From assembly GCF_965221685.1 (NCBI RefSeq), contig NZ_OZ244907.1: 64,000 nt of DNA; one strand, 5' to 3'. The notes under the pieces are model-generated. The model had not been told where the DNA came from, searched no databases, and saw only the letters and a program-made list of their open reading frames with translations. The translations under genes were made by a program, and so were the position numbers. The stretch comes from Palauibacter sp022826685 (lineage in GTDB: Bacteria > Gemmatimonadota > Gemmatimonadetes > Palauibacterales > Palauibacteraceae). The number at the start of each line of letters is the position of its first letter. The stretch's first letter is position 1. Positions 24,871 through 35,400 of this stretch are shown piece by piece.

Positions 24871-26196
24871 ATGACGACTGGCCCGGTCCGGACGCGGTCA
24901 CTGGAGGAACTCGCGGCAGATGCTGCGGCGCGCTACGCGGCAGCGAATCCCCTGAGTCAGGCGAGCTTCGAGCGCTCGACGAACCACCTGCCCGGGGCGG
25001 ACACGCGAACGGTCAACCACTACGACCCCTTCCCGGTCACGATCGTCCGGGGCGAAGGGTCGCGGCTCCACGACCTCGATGGGCACGTCTACGTCGACTT
25101 TCTGAACGACTACACCGCCGGGCTCTACGGCCACTCGAACCCCGTCATCCGGGCCGCGATCGTGGAGGCCGCGGGGAGAGGCCTGACCCTCGGCGGGCCG
25201 AGTCCGAACCAGCAGGAATTCGCCGAACTCATCTGCCGCCGCTTTCCCTCCGTCGATCGCCTGCGCTTCACGAACTCGGGGACGGAGGCGAACCTCATGG
25301 CCGTCAGCCTGGCGCGGGCCGTGACGTATCGTGACGCCGTCCTCGTGTTCGACGGCGGGTATCACGGCGGACCGTTGAACTTCACCGGCCCCGACCGCCG
25401 GCTCAACGTGCCCTTCCCGTGGATCGTCGCGGACTACAACGATGCCGAATCGGCGCGATCCCTCATCGCGGAACGGGCGACCGATCTCGCCTGCGTGCTC
25501 GTGGAGCCGATGCTCGCGGGCGGCGGTTGCATCCCCGGGACGCGGGTGTTTCTGAACGCGCTGCGGGACGCGACGCGCCGGGCCGGCGTCCTTCTGGTCT
25601 TCGACGAGGTCCAGACCTCGCGGCTCGCCCCGGGCGGCCTGCAGGGAGCGCTCGACATCCACGCCGACCTCACGACCTTCGGAAAATACCTCGGGGGCGG
25701 CGCCTCCTTCGGCGCCTTCGGGGGACGCGCCGATCTTATGGACCGCTTCGATCCGCGCCGGGAGAATCATCTGAGCCATCCCGGCACGCACAACAACAAC
25801 TCGCTGACCATGGCGGCGGGCCTCACGGGGCTGCGCGACGTGTTCACGCCCGACGCGGTGCGCCGGCTGACCGTGCGGGGAGACGCCCTGCGCGCCGCCC
25901 TGAACGGGGTCGCGGCGGCGAGGGACGCGCCCGCGCAGGTCACGGGCCGCGGTTCGATCATGACGGTCCACTTCCAGCGGAAGCCGATCCGCCGTCGCGC
26001 CGATGTCGCCCACACGCCGATGGCGGCACGCGATCTCTTCCAGCTCGAGATGCTGCTCGCCGGGTTCTACGTCGCCCGCCGGGGGTTCGTCACGGTCTCG
26101 ATGGCGCACGACGACGAGGATTGCGACGCGCTCGTTGCGGCATTCGACACCTTCCTCGGGAGGCACGCCGCCGCCATCGACGCCGCGCTCGCATGA
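24871..26196 (+). CDS. class III PLP-dependent aminotransferase (HemL-like)
   Basis: 441-residue fold-type I aminotransferase from ATG 24871. Motifs: NSGTEANLMAVSLARA (phosphate loop), VFDGGYHGG, VLVEPMLAGGG, VFDEVQTSRL with the ring-stacking Asp, and TTFGKYLGGG with the Schiff-base Lys. The layout resembles glutamate-1-semialdehyde aminomutase and related omega or beta-amino acid aminotransferases. Without a clear HemL context, an amino-acid-degrading transaminase is more likely. The open frame begins earlier, but only as a shadow of the divergent AKR gene. Confidence 0.85.
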   Translation: MTTGPVRTRSLEELAADAAARYAAANPLSQASFERSTNHLPGADTRTVNHYDPFPVTIVRGEGSRLHDLDGHVYVDFLNDYTAGLYGHSNPVIRAAIVEAAGRGLTLGGPSPNQQEFAELICRRFPSVDRLRFTNSGTEANLMAVSLARAVTYRDAVLVFDGGYHGGPLNFTGPDRRLNVPFPWIVADYNDAESARSLIAERATDLACVLVEPMLAGGGCIPGTRVFLNALRDATRRAGVLLVFDEVQTSRLAPGGLQGALDIHADLTTFGKYLGGGASFGAFGGRADLMDRFDPRRENHLSHPGTHNNNSLTMAAGLTGLRDVFTPDAVRRLTVRGDALRAALNGVAAARDAPAQVTGRGSIMTVHFQRKPIRRRADVAHTPMAARDLFQLEMLLAGFYVARRGFVTVSMAHDDEDCDALVAAFDTFLGRHAAAIDAALA

Positions 26197-26233
26197 CAGG
26201 TATTTGGGCGTAGTCCACCAGGTGATAGTCCGG

Positions 26234-27295
26234 ATGGGATCGAAGGCGAAGTCGGTACGAGCGGCGATGGTCGCGTCGCTGCTCGTGATGGCGATGGCCG
26301 GTTCGGCCGCGGGCCAGCAGCATGAGTGCGGGGACAGGGCTTCGCTTCACGTCCTCGTTACCGAGGCGTCCGGGGCCCTCAACCTTCCCGGGGCCACGGT
26401 CGTGCTCCGCTGGACCAGCGATGAGGTGCTCAGGCGTGTGCGCGAACCGGCCGGGGCGGACGGGCGCTTCTCGGTTTGCGTTCCCGCCGATGCGCGGGGG
26501 GCGACGCTATGGGCGGAGTTCGGGGATGATTCGAGCGAGGAGGCGACGGTCGCCTTCGAGCCCGGCGCGCCGCACGAGATCCACCTGCGCGTCCTGTTCG
26601 GCGACACCGAGCCGGGGAGGATCGTGGGCCGAGTGCTCGACGCGTCCTCCGAGGAGCCTGTGACCACGGCCACGGTGTCGCTCGTCGGCCGGCCGGCCGA
26701 GGTCCAGAGCGACCGCCAGGGCCGGTTCGCCCTCACCGGCGTGCCCGGCGGGGAGCACCTGCTCGAGGTCGAGAGGATCGGCTACGCTTCCCTCCGCTAC
26801 CAGGTGACCGTGGTCCGCGGACTGAGCACGGAACTCCAGGTCGGCCTCGTGCCCGCACCGGTGGAGATGGAACCGCTGGTGGTGACCGCGACCCGACCGC
26901 GACGGCTGGAGATCAACGGGTTCTACGACCGCAAGTACTTCGGCGAACTCATCGGCGGGGGCACGTACTTCACGCTGGAGGACATCGACCGCCGGCGCCC
27001 GCTCCGGGTCTCGCACATGCTCGCCGACGCGCCCGGCATCCGCCTTCGCTGCCCCGGCTCCGGGTTCCGCGACTGCTGGGTCGAGAGCCGGAGGGCGGCC
27101 GGAGGATTCACGCCAGGGGGCTGTGAACTCAGCGCCTACCTCGATGGTTCCCCGATTCCGGTCCGGGAAGTGGACACGCTCGTGTTGCCGATCGAGGTCG
27201 CCGGCATCGAAGTGTACCAGGGGGCCGGCGAGTTGCCACCCGAGTTCGGCGGATACGACGCGCGCTGCGGGGCCGTCGTGATCTGGACGAGGTAG
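26234..27295 (+). CDS. secreted carboxypeptidase-regulatory plus TonB-plug protein
   Basis: About 353 residues: a signal peptide ending at SAAGQQ, an Ig-like domain (about 30-125), a carboxypeptidase-regulatory-like domain (IVGRVLDASSEEPVTTATVSLVG ... LTGVPGGEHLLEVERIGY, about 130-205) and a TonB-dependent-receptor plug-like segment (VVTATRPRR, then ISSUE-free LEDIDRRRPLRVSHML and IEVYQGAGELPPEFGG). It ends before any beta-barrel. Such barrel-less plug proteins recur in Gemmatimonadota and Bacteroidota; the role is unknown. A GTG at 26222 is an alternative start. Confidence 0.7.
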   Translation: MGSKAKSVRAAMVASLLVMAMAGSAAGQQHECGDRASLHVLVTEASGALNLPGATVVLRWTSDEVLRRVREPAGADGRFSVCVPADARGATLWAEFGDDSSEEATVAFEPGAPHEIHLRVLFGDTEPGRIVGRVLDASSEEPVTTATVSLVGRPAEVQSDRQGRFALTGVPGGEHLLEVERIGYASLRYQVTVVRGLSTELQVGLVPAPVEMEPLVVTATRPRRLEINGFYDRKYFGELIGGGTYFTLEDIDRRRPLRVSHMLADAPGIRLRCPGSGFRDCWVESRRAAGGFTPGGCELSAYLDGSPIPVREVDTLVLPIEVAGIEVYQGAGELPPEFGGYDARCGAVVIWTR

Positions 27296-27310
27296 CCGGG
27301 GCGCGGTCCT

Positions 27311-28375
27311 CTACCGGACCCGCACGTGCTTCTCGAGCATGCGGCGGCGGACAACGCCGCCGTAGACGTTGCCCTCCGAGTCCACGCCCACGGCTTCGGC
27401 CCCGCTGTGCTCGATCGTCGTGGACTCGATGTCCTCGATGAAGTACGAGACCGACCCGTCGCGCGCGCTCCCGATCCGGATCCCCTTCTTCCAGCCGGGG
27501 TTGTTCGGCCCCCAGCTCTCGGAATCCGCGACGTAGATCGTGTCGTCATCGTCGATGAAGATCCCGCTCGGGCGGCTGAACTGTTTCCATTCCTCCAGGA
27601 ACGTGCCGTCCTCGAGGAAGATCTGGATGCGGTTGTTCGCCCTGTCGCCGATAAAGATCCGTCCCTGTGAGTCGCTGGCGATCGCGTGCGGCGTGCTGAA
27701 CTGGCCGGGCCCCGAGCCGGGTCCGCCCCAGGCGTCGAGGAAATCCCCCTCGGGACTGAAGCGCACGACGCGGTCGTTGCCTTCGCCGTGACCTTCGGTG
27801 ACGAGGAAGTCGCCGCCGGGAAGGACGAGGACATCCGTCGGCTGGTTGAAGACATCGGGCCCGAGGCCCGCGACGCCGGCCTGCCCGAGCGTGAGCAGGA
27901 GTTCGCCGTCGGAGCTGAACTTGAACACCTGGTGCCCGAGTTCCCCGTTTCCGCGGGCGTCCGTCGCCCAGACGTTTCCCTCATCGTCTACATAAAATCC
28001 ATGCGGATAGTTGAACAGTCCCGCGCCCCAGGAAGCGAGCGCCCGGCCGGACATGTCGTACTTGACGATCGGGTCTTCGGATCGGCCGGCGCAGCTGTTC
28101 TCGAAGCAGCGGTGCATGACGTAGAGATGGCCGTCGGGTCCCTGCTCGACGCCCGTGACCTGCCCCCACTGCACCGCGCCCGGGGGCAGTTCCGCCCAGG
28201 GCTCGATGCGCTCGTAGGGGCCGGGCAGGTCGTTGACGGGCTCCAGCTGCTGAGCCGCGCCGTCCGCGTTCGCGGCGCCGCCTTCGTCGCCGGAGCCGCC
28301 GCACGCCGCGACGACCGCGGCGAGGCAGAAGAGGATGCCGAGTCGTGTGATTCGCCGTGTGATTCGTCGCGTCAT
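27311..28375 (-). CDS. NHL-repeat beta-propeller lipoprotein
   Basis: 354-residue lipoprotein (lipobox AAC near residue 25, then a Gly/Ala linker) with a six-bladed NHL propeller. Repeated blades show the FxxPxGIxVDxxGxIYVAD pattern, as in FNYPHGFYVDDEGNVWATD, FNQPTDVLVLPGGDFLVTE, FSTPHAIASDSQGRIFIGD and FSRPSGIFIDDDDTIYVAD. It resembles peptidyl-alpha-hydroxyglycine lyase-like propellers, but metal ligands cannot be verified. The start overlaps the thioesterase stop by four bases (ATGA); last gene of the amidase-thioesterase-propeller operon. Confidence 0.8.
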   Translation of the reverse strand: MTRRITRRITRLGILFCLAAVVAACGGSGDEGGAANADGAAQQLEPVNDLPGPYERIEPWAELPPGAVQWGQVTGVEQGPDGHLYVMHRCFENSCAGRSEDPIVKYDMSGRALASWGAGLFNYPHGFYVDDEGNVWATDARGNGELGHQVFKFSSDGELLLTLGQAGVAGLGPDVFNQPTDVLVLPGGDFLVTEGHGEGNDRVVRFSPEGDFLDAWGGPGSGPGQFSTPHAIASDSQGRIFIGDRANNRIQIFLEDGTFLEEWKQFSRPSGIFIDDDDTIYVADSESWGPNNPGWKKGIRIGSARDGSVSYFIEDIESTTIEHSGAEAVGVDSEGNVYGGVVRRRMLEKHVRVR

Positions 28376-29283
28376 CTGTCGTCTCCTTCATCGGTTGTGG
28401 GCCGCTCGGCCGAAGCGGGCCGGCCGCCGGTCCGGATCACGCCTTCCTGGGCGACCGAGGCCACGAGCGCTCCTTCCCGCGTGAAAAAGCTCCCGCGCGT
28501 GAACGCCCGCGCACCGCTCGCGACCGTGCTCTCGGTCACGTACAGGAGCCAGTCGTCGACCCGGAAGGGACGGTGGAACCAGATCGCGTGGTCGAGCGAG
28601 GCGCCCATCAGGTCGCGGTCGAAGAAAGTACGCCCGTGCGGAACGAGGGCGGCGCGCAGCAGCCCGTAGTCGGAGGCATAGGCGAGGACGGCCTGGTGGT
28701 CGAGCGGATCGTCCCCCAGCTCTCCGACGGTGCGAATCCACGCCCGCCGGACGGGCCGGTCCGGCTTCGGCTTGAAGGGGTCGAGCGGAGCCACCGGACG
28801 CCGGTCGAGCGGCCGGTCCTGCGTGAGCAGGGAGCGGAGCGGCTCGGGGACGCGCTCGGCATTCCGCCGGATGATGTCGATCTCCGACTCGAGCGCCTCT
28901 GGCGGCAGCACATCCGGCATCTCGTCCTGGTGCTCGATGCCGTCCTCCGTCTTGTGGAACGAGGCCGACATGTTAAAGATCGCGCGCCCGTGCTGGATCG
29001 CCGTGACTCGCCGCGTGGTGAAGCTCCGTCCGTCTCGCAGGCGGTCCACGAAGTAGACGACGGGAATCTCAAGGTCGCCGGCCAGGATGAAGTACCCGTG
29101 CAGTGAGTGCGCGGAGCGGTCCTCGACGTCGACCGTCCGGCGCGCCGCCACGAGCGACTGGGCGAGCACCTGTCCTCCGAAGATCCGGCCCGATCCGATA
29201 TCCCGGTTCTCGCCACGATAGATGTTGCGCTCGACCGGCTCGAGGTCGAACAGGTCGACCAGATCCTGTACGGTGTAGCTCAC
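28372..29283 (-). CDS. tesB: acyl-CoA thioesterase II
   Basis: 303-residue double-hotdog thioesterase hydrolysing acyl-CoA to fatty acid and CoA. The N-terminal hotdog shows GRIFGGQVLAQSL and HSLHGYFI. The C-terminal hotdog has the TesB triad: Asp in ASLDHAIWFHRPF, Thr in LLYVTEST and Gln in ASVAQEGVIR. Starts with GTG overlapping the amidase stop (GTGA) and ends overlapping the next start (ATGA), so all three genes of the operon are coupled. Confidence 0.92.
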   Translation of the reverse strand: MSYTVQDLVDLFDLEPVERNIYRGENRDIGSGRIFGGQVLAQSLVAARRTVDVEDRSAHSLHGYFILAGDLEIPVVYFVDRLRDGRSFTTRRVTAIQHGRAIFNMSASFHKTEDGIEHQDEMPDVLPPEALESEIDIIRRNAERVPEPLRSLLTQDRPLDRRPVAPLDPFKPKPDRPVRRAWIRTVGELGDDPLDHQAVLAYASDYGLLRAALVPHGRTFFDRDLMGASLDHAIWFHRPFRVDDWLLYVTESTVASGARAFTRGSFFTREGALVASVAQEGVIRTGGRPASAERPTTDEGDDR

Positions 29284-31046
29284 GGGAAGCTCTCGGGCGG
29301 CACGCGGCGCAGGGTGGCCTGCTCGAAGGCGTACGCGAGTTCGATGAGCCGCGGCTCGCTGCAGGCCGCCCCCGTGAACCCGATCCCGAACGGCGCGGGC
29401 CGCGCGTCGAACCCCTCGGGGAAGGCCGGCGTCGGCGCGTTGGGCACGAAGCCGAAGGGCACGACGATGTGCGGGTACTGCGCCCGCGCCGCGAGCGCGG
29501 CGCCCCGGCTCCCCGGCGTGAAGATCGCGTCCAGGTCGTATTCCTCGAGCACGGCGTCGATCCCCCGCATCTGACTCAGGAGCGAGTCCTTCGCCATGTC
29601 CGCCGCGTTCCGGGCGCGGTCCGCCTCCACGTCCATCTCATCGGAGATGTCGTAGCGCGACTGCTCGTACTTCATCGACCCCGCGTCGCGGTGCGCGAGG
29701 TTCCACTCCCGAAGCTCGGTCAGCGTCCGGACCGGCGCCGAGGGTCCGAGCGACTCGAGCCACGCGTCGAAGTCCCGCTTCATCCCGTACTTGAAGTTGA
29801 CCGAACACCCCTCGTCCGAACCCTTCGCCTGGTGTCCGCCGATGCAGAGCGGCCACGTGTTGAAGTTGGCCTCGGGGTCCGGATCGACGAAGCTCGGGAT
29901 CTGGGCCGGGTCCACGACCACCGCGCCCGCCGCTTCGAGGATCGAGATGGCCTCGGACATGAGCGCCGCGGCCTCCTCGTTCAGCCCCCCGATCGTCTCG
30001 CCTCCGACCTCCACGGGCTCGTAGTAGAAGGCCCGGGGGATCCCGATCCGCGCGCCCTCCAGCCCGCCGGCGTTCAGAAACGGCGTGTAGTCCCGGCCCG
30101 GCGGCGCCTCGCAGCGCGCGGTGGCCGCGTCGTTCGGGTCGGGCGCCGCCCCCTCCATGGCCCCGAGCATGATCGCCGCGTCCGTCACCGTGCGGGCCAT
30201 CGGCCCCGCCATGTCGTGGTCCAGCGTCACCGGCGCCACGCCCCAGCGGCTGACCCGCGCGATCGTGGGCCGGATCCCCACGAGCATGTTCGCGTTCGAG
30301 GGGCTGATGATCGACCCGCCGGTATCCGTCCCCACGTTCGCGGACCAGAAGCTCGCGGCCGTCCCGATCCCGGAGCTGGAGCCGCCCGTGGTGAGCGCCG
30401 GACGCCCATCGTTGCGGTCTTCCCGAGGGTCGCGGCGCGGATCGTACGGGTTGAGGCCGTAACCCGTGAGAGCGTTGTAATTTCCGGGCATCTGGTTCGG
30501 TGGCCCCGCCATGAAGTTCGCGAACTCCGTGAGCCCCGCCTTCGCGATGATGATCGCGCCGGCCGCGCGCAGGTTCGTCGTCAGCGTGGCCTCGTACGGC
30601 GGATAATACCCCTCGAAGGCGAGCGAGCCGCCCGTCGTCGGGATGTGCGTCGTGTGGATGTTGTCCTTGAGCGCGACCGGGATGCCGTGCAGTGGCCCGC
30701 GCACGTCGCCCGCCGCCCGCTCCGCGTCGAGCGCCTCGGCCTCCGCGAGCGCGTTCGGGTTGATCGAGACGGCCGCGTTGAGCTGCCACTCGTAGCGCGC
30801 GATCCGCGCCAGGTGCTCCATGACGAGTTGGCGCGACGTGAGCTGCCCGCTCTCCATCGCCGCCTGCATCTCCGGAATCGTCGCCTCGACCACGTCGAAC
30901 GGCTCCGCCTCGGATGCCGGGCTGCCGCAAGCCACCGAAAGTGCGGCCAGCAGCACGCTCGCCGGCAGTAAGCCCCCCGGCGGCACGCTCCACGGCCGGA
31001 ATCCGGTCCTTGCAGCGCGGACGTTGGCGTTTGCAACTGACTTCAT
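29280..31046 (-). CDS. amidase-signature lipoprotein (second)
   Basis: 588-residue amidase-signature enzyme. Start ATG 31046 with GGAGGATCCC directly upstream. The signal ends at the lipobox VACG. Catalytic elements: LHGIPVALKDNIHT (Lys), GGSSSGIGTAASF and the nucleophile loop VGTDTGGSIISPSN. An insert with two Cys pairs (GGHQAKGSDEGCSVN region) is not found in the other amidase. First gene of an operon with tesB and the NHL lipoprotein. An extracytoplasmic amide or peptide-amide hydrolase; the substrate is unknown. Confidence 0.85.
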   Translation of the reverse strand: MKSVANANVRAARTGFRPWSVPPGGLLPASVLLAALSVACGSPASEAEPFDVVEATIPEMQAAMESGQLTSRQLVMEHLARIARYEWQLNAAVSINPNALAEAEALDAERAAGDVRGPLHGIPVALKDNIHTTHIPTTGGSLAFEGYYPPYEATLTTNLRAAGAIIIAKAGLTEFANFMAGPPNQMPGNYNALTGYGLNPYDPRRDPREDRNDGRPALTTGGSSSGIGTAASFWSANVGTDTGGSIISPSNANMLVGIRPTIARVSRWGVAPVTLDHDMAGPMARTVTDAAIMLGAMEGAAPDPNDAATARCEAPPGRDYTPFLNAGGLEGARIGIPRAFYYEPVEVGGETIGGLNEEAAALMSEAISILEAAGAVVVDPAQIPSFVDPDPEANFNTWPLCIGGHQAKGSDEGCSVNFKYGMKRDFDAWLESLGPSAPVRTLTELREWNLAHRDAGSMKYEQSRYDISDEMDVEADRARNAADMAKDSLLSQMRGIDAVLEEYDLDAIFTPGSRGAALAARAQYPHIVVPFGFVPNAPTPAFPEGFDARPAPFGIGFTGAACSEPRLIELAYAFEQATLRRVPPESFP

Positions 31047-31158
31047 GGGATCCTCCGAGTCCTGGGACTCTGACGCGGACCTCGAATCTCGCCCTATCGT
31101 GGCCGTATAGTAAGGGATGATCCGCTGGCCGCCGTAGCCTCGACCCCGGGAGACCGCC

Positions 31159-32025
31159 GTGTTCCGCAGAATCCTCAATGCCTCCGCTCTTCTTTCTCTG
31201 GCGGCCGTCGCCGCCGCTCCGCTCCACGCACAGGATCTCGACGCCCCGCGCCCGATCGACCGCCTCGACACGGTGTGGATCGAGGAGATGACCTGGATGG
31301 AGGTGCGCGACGCGCTGGCCGAGGGGATGACGACGGCCATCATCGGTACCGGCGGCATCGAGCAGAACGGCCCCTACCTGGCGAGCGGAAAGCACAACTT
31401 CGTGCTGCAGGCCACGGCGGAGGCGATCGCGCGCGAACTCGGGAACGCACTCATCGCCCCCGTCATCAAGCTGGTCCCGGAGGGGAGCATCGATCCGCCG
31501 TCCGGACACATGCGCTACCACGCGACGATCAGCGTCCGGCAGGAGACGTTCGAGGCCATGCTCACGGATGTCATGGGCAGCCTCGCCGCGCACGGGTTCG
31601 AGAACCTCGTCCTCATCGGGGACAGCGGAGGAAACGTGAGCGGCATGGAGAACGTGGCCGCCGCCCTCAACCGCGCCTGGGCGGACCGTCCGGCCCGCGT
31701 CCACTTCATCCCGGAGTACTATACCGAAGACATTTATAGTTGCGACTATCTGAAGGAGGAACTGGAGATATTCCAGCAGCCGGACGAGTGCGTGGCGACC
31801 CGCAACGAGTACCACGACGACTATCACTATTCTTCCATAATGGCGACGGTCGATCCGGAAACGATCCGGGTGAACCAGCGGCTCGAGGCCGGCCTCTTCT
31901 CCATCAACGGCGTCGACCTCTCACCCGTGGAGCGGACCGTGGAGAACGGGCGGCGCCTCGTCGACTACCGCGCCGAGATCACCGCCCGCGCGATCCGCCG
32001 CTCGATCGCCGGCAACGAACAGTGA
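31159..32025 (+). CDS. exported creatininase-fold protein with altered metal site
   Basis: 288 residues from GTG 31159 (GGGAGA upstream). Signal peptide to about residue 24 (PLHAQ). The creatininase/amidohydrolase-like alpha/beta fold is clear: WIEEMTWMEVRDAL, TTAIIGTGGIEQNGPYL, IKLVPEGSIDPPSGHMRYHATISV and NLVLIGDSGGN. The family metal motif E-Q-H-G-P-H-L-P reads E-Q-N-G-P-Y-L-A, and the G-H-G-G-N loop reads G-D-S-G-G-N, so two usual metal ligands are replaced. Activity may be changed or lost. Divergent from the amidase operon. Confidence 0.7.
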   Translation: MFRRILNASALLSLAAVAAAPLHAQDLDAPRPIDRLDTVWIEEMTWMEVRDALAEGMTTAIIGTGGIEQNGPYLASGKHNFVLQATAEAIARELGNALIAPVIKLVPEGSIDPPSGHMRYHATISVRQETFEAMLTDVMGSLAAHGFENLVLIGDSGGNVSGMENVAAALNRAWADRPARVHFIPEYYTEDIYSCDYLKEELEIFQQPDECVATRNEYHDDYHYSSIMATVDPETIRVNQRLEAGLFSINGVDLSPVERTVENGRRLVDYRAEITARAIRRSIAGNEQ

Positions 32026-32073
32026 ACTCCGTGACTCGGCCGTGACTCGAATCGACGCAACGGCCGATCGTGC

Positions 32074-32343
32074 TCAACCCGCGCCACCGGATCCGGCGGA
32101 CGCACCCGGAAACGCTCTGGCCTCGATCCGGGCCACGCGTTCCGTGATCTCCACGCGGAACCCGTGCACTTCGCCCCGAAGGTCGTTGATTTCGGCCCGC
32201 AGTTCCCCTCGCAGCGCCTGAATCTCCCCACGCAGTTCTCCTCGCAGGCTCTTCATATCGTCGCGCTGCCGGTGCGAACTGCTGAGGGTGAGCCCGGCCA
32301 GCGTCGCGCCCACGGCGATAATCCCTATGAGTTCAGCTCCCAT
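32074..32343 (-). CDS. small membrane-anchored coiled-coil protein
   Basis: 89 residues: one N-terminal hydrophobic helix (about 4-21), then a charged helix repeating L-R-G-E about every seven to eight residues (residues 31-65), which predicts a coiled coil, and a Gly/Ala-rich tail. GGAGGAGG precedes the ATG by eight bases, supporting expression. Function unknown. The 128 bases between this gene and the next leftward stop at 32472 show no coding signal. Confidence 0.6.
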   Translation of the reverse strand: MGAELIGIIAVGATLAGLTLSSSHRQRDDMKSLRGELRGEIQALRGELRAEINDLRGEVHGFRVEITERVARIEARAFPGASAGSGGAG

Positions 32344-32471
32344 CCCGTCTGCCTCCTCCGGAAAGCGTATGACGTGCCGCGGCGCCTCCGGCCACGGTCC
32401 TCGGCCCCACGTTCCCGGTCACCCTCAACCTGGGATCCACTCGCGTCCGCTGCCAGCTCCCTGTCACAATG

Positions 32472-35400
32472 TCAGTTGCGGAGATCGGGGCCCCCTGGTC
32501 CCTCCCGGCGCCGGTCCCAGTAGTCGGTGGGGCGGTCGTCGCTCATGAGAGCATCCTCGTCGACCCAGTAGTAGTCGCCGAACGGCTTCGGGTCGGGCCA
32601 CACCTCATCCAGCGTGTCCGCGTCGTACACGATCCCGTCCTTCACCACGAGACGGATGTCCGCCGTGTTCCGGATGTCGTCGAGCGGGTTCGAGTTGAGG
32701 ACGATGAAGTCCGCCAGCTTGCCCTCGGTGAGCGATCCCGTCTCGTGCGCCAGGCCCAGGAAGTGGGCGCCGTGAATCGTGCCGACCTCGATCCCCGTCA
32801 TCTCGTCCGTGCCCGCCGCGGCCATCCACACCTCGTAGTGGGAACCGAGGCCGTGCAGTTGGCCGTGTGAACCGATCGCGCCCCAGCCGCCCTCCTCGAT
32901 GATGTCGCCGAGACCGCGTGCGAGGAGGGGGAAGCTGTAGTCGGTTTCCGGGCGGATCATGCGGCGCCGGGTGGAGGGGATGAGCATCCGCCACGGCAGC
33001 CAGCGGCGCAGCTTCTCGTCCTTCCACACATCGTCAGTCTGGTAAAAATACTCCTCGTTCCAGGCACCGGGGCCGCCCACGATGAAGGTGGGGGAGTACA
33101 CCGCGTCCGCGTGCCCGAAGAACTTCGCGACGTCGTCGTACAGCGGCACGTAGCTCAGCGGGTGCTCCCACCCGGTGTGGCCGTCCATGATCATGCCCAT
33201 GTTGTACTCGATGTCGCCGCCCTCGGCGGTGACGCGCAGGCCGCGCACCCGCGCCGCGTCCGTGACCCACTGCCGCTGGTCGCGGCGCGGCTGCAGGTAT
33301 TCCTTGATCATCACCGCGCCCCAGGACGCGAGGCGCGCGACGTTCTGATCCGCCAACTCGTAGTTCGAGATCTCGTTCTGGCGCGCCCCGTCGCCGGAGT
33401 AGACCGGGTCCCCGGTGCTGTAGGTGCGCGGGCCGATCATGGCGCCCGCCTCGACGAGTTCGGCGGCGGGGAAGACGTTCGACGACCACTGCGAGTTGTC
33501 GAGCGTCGTCGTGATCCCGTACGCCATGTAGATCGCGGATTCCCAGTTGCGCTGCGGGATCACGCCCACGTGGTCGCGGTGGTGGTGCGCGTGCATATCG
33601 ATGAGGCCGGGCATGATCGTGGTGCCGGCCGCGTCGATCACGTGGTCCGCGCCGGCGGTGTCGCAGTCGCCGATGCAGGCGAGGCGGCCGTCCCGCACGA
33701 CGATGTCGCCGCTCCCGATGACCCGGTCGTCCTCGGCCGTGATGATGCGGGCGCCGGTGAAGGCGACGCTCCCTCGGGCGATGTGGCGCGGGAGTTCGAG
33801 ATCGATCGGCGTCTCGACCGTCTCGCCCGTCGTCGGGTCGTGCATGTAGTAGCGCGGGCCGCTCACGAACTCGAGCGTGCTCGCGTCGCGCCAGCGCGGA
33901 TGGATCCCGCCCTCGAAGCTGACCTGCGTGACCGGGAGCTGGCCGTTGCGCTTGGCGATGCGGACGATGTTGGACCCCGTCCCGTCGTACGGGAACGGCA
34001 TCCGGTACACGTTGTCGCCCTCCTGGAAGGCGAGCCACGCCCCGTCCGGCGACACCGCCGCCTCGTCCGCGTCCGGCAGCGTGAAGTGGACCCGGCGGTC
34101 GCTCCCGTCGAGGCGGATGGAGGCGATCTCCGTCCCCGCCGGCTCGCCGTCGTCGGGCCCCAGCGCCTCCGGGTAGAAGAGCCGTCCGTCCGGTCCGAAC
34201 GACGCCTGCGCGACCGGCCGCCGCGGCATGAGCGGGCGCCCGCCCGTGTAGGGCCGCGCCACCTTCGCGATCAGCGTCGCGTCGCCGCCTTCCGCCGGCA
34301 CGCGCACGAAGTCGAAGAACTGGTTGCTCGCCACGGTCCGGCCGCGGGTCGTCGCGCCCGATCCCCGCGTGACGACGATGTTCCCGCCGTCAGGACTCCA
34401 CACGGTGTTGAGGTATTCCGCCGCCCGCGTCGTGAGCTGCCGCGGTTCGCCACCGTCCGCCGACACCCGCCACACCTGCCCCTGCGCGGCATCCGCCCAG
34501 CTCGTGAAGGCGATCGAGCGCCCGTCCGGCGACCACGCCGGCGCCATCTCGAACGGCTCGAACGAGTCCGGCGTGAGCCGCCGCGGCGTCCCATCCGGCA
34601 GGTCCATGATCCAGACGCGTCCCACCGCCTGGAAGGCGAGCCGGCTCCCGTCCGGCGAGGAGGCGGTCCAGCGCGGGAACTTCACCCTGAACGTCTCGCC
34701 CAGCGCCACCTGCGGGCGCCCCGCCATCTCCGAGATCGTCCGCTGCACGCGGGCGGTGAAGGGGATCGTCGCGACGGTGCCCTCGAGATCGACCCGGCGG
34801 ATCTTCCCGCCCGCCGAGACCACGATCGAGCGCGAGTCCGAAGCCCAGCTGTACCCCGGCAGGTCCCGGGACACCTTCATCCCCTCCGCCATGTCCACCT
34901 CGATGGGGTCCATGAGGACGCGCTCGGCCCCCGTCTCCAGGTCGCGCAGCCAGAGCGCGGTGCGGGGCCCGAAGCGGTGCCCGTCGTGGGAGATCGTCCC
35001 GTCGGGGATGCGGCGCCCGAAGGCGAGCCAGCGCCCGTCCGGAGACGGCTCCGGCGCGATCGCCCCGCCGCTCGACGTCTGCCCTTGCTGCACCGTGATG
35101 CCGGTAGTGATCTCGTCGACCCGCCCCGTCTCGAGGTCGAGGCGCCGGATCTGCTTGTGCCCCTGCGTCATGTCGAGCCGGCCGGACCCGAGCCCCGGCG
35201 GCGCCGCCCGGAAGTGGAAGTAGAGCGACGCCCCATCCGCCGAGAACGATGGCCACTGCGCCCCGGAATAGTCCGGCCCGACGAGTTGCACGCCCTCGCC
35301 GCCGTCCTTCGAGTACATCCAGATGCCCGGTGCCGGACCGCCCCCGCCCCGCCGCGTCGAAGCCCGCCGCACCGCGATGAACCGGCCGTCGGGACTCCAC

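Noticed and set aside
27136..27984. Minus-strand Ser/Arg-rich frame overlapping the NHL gene
   Set aside because: Third-position shadow of the NHL propeller gene on the same strand.
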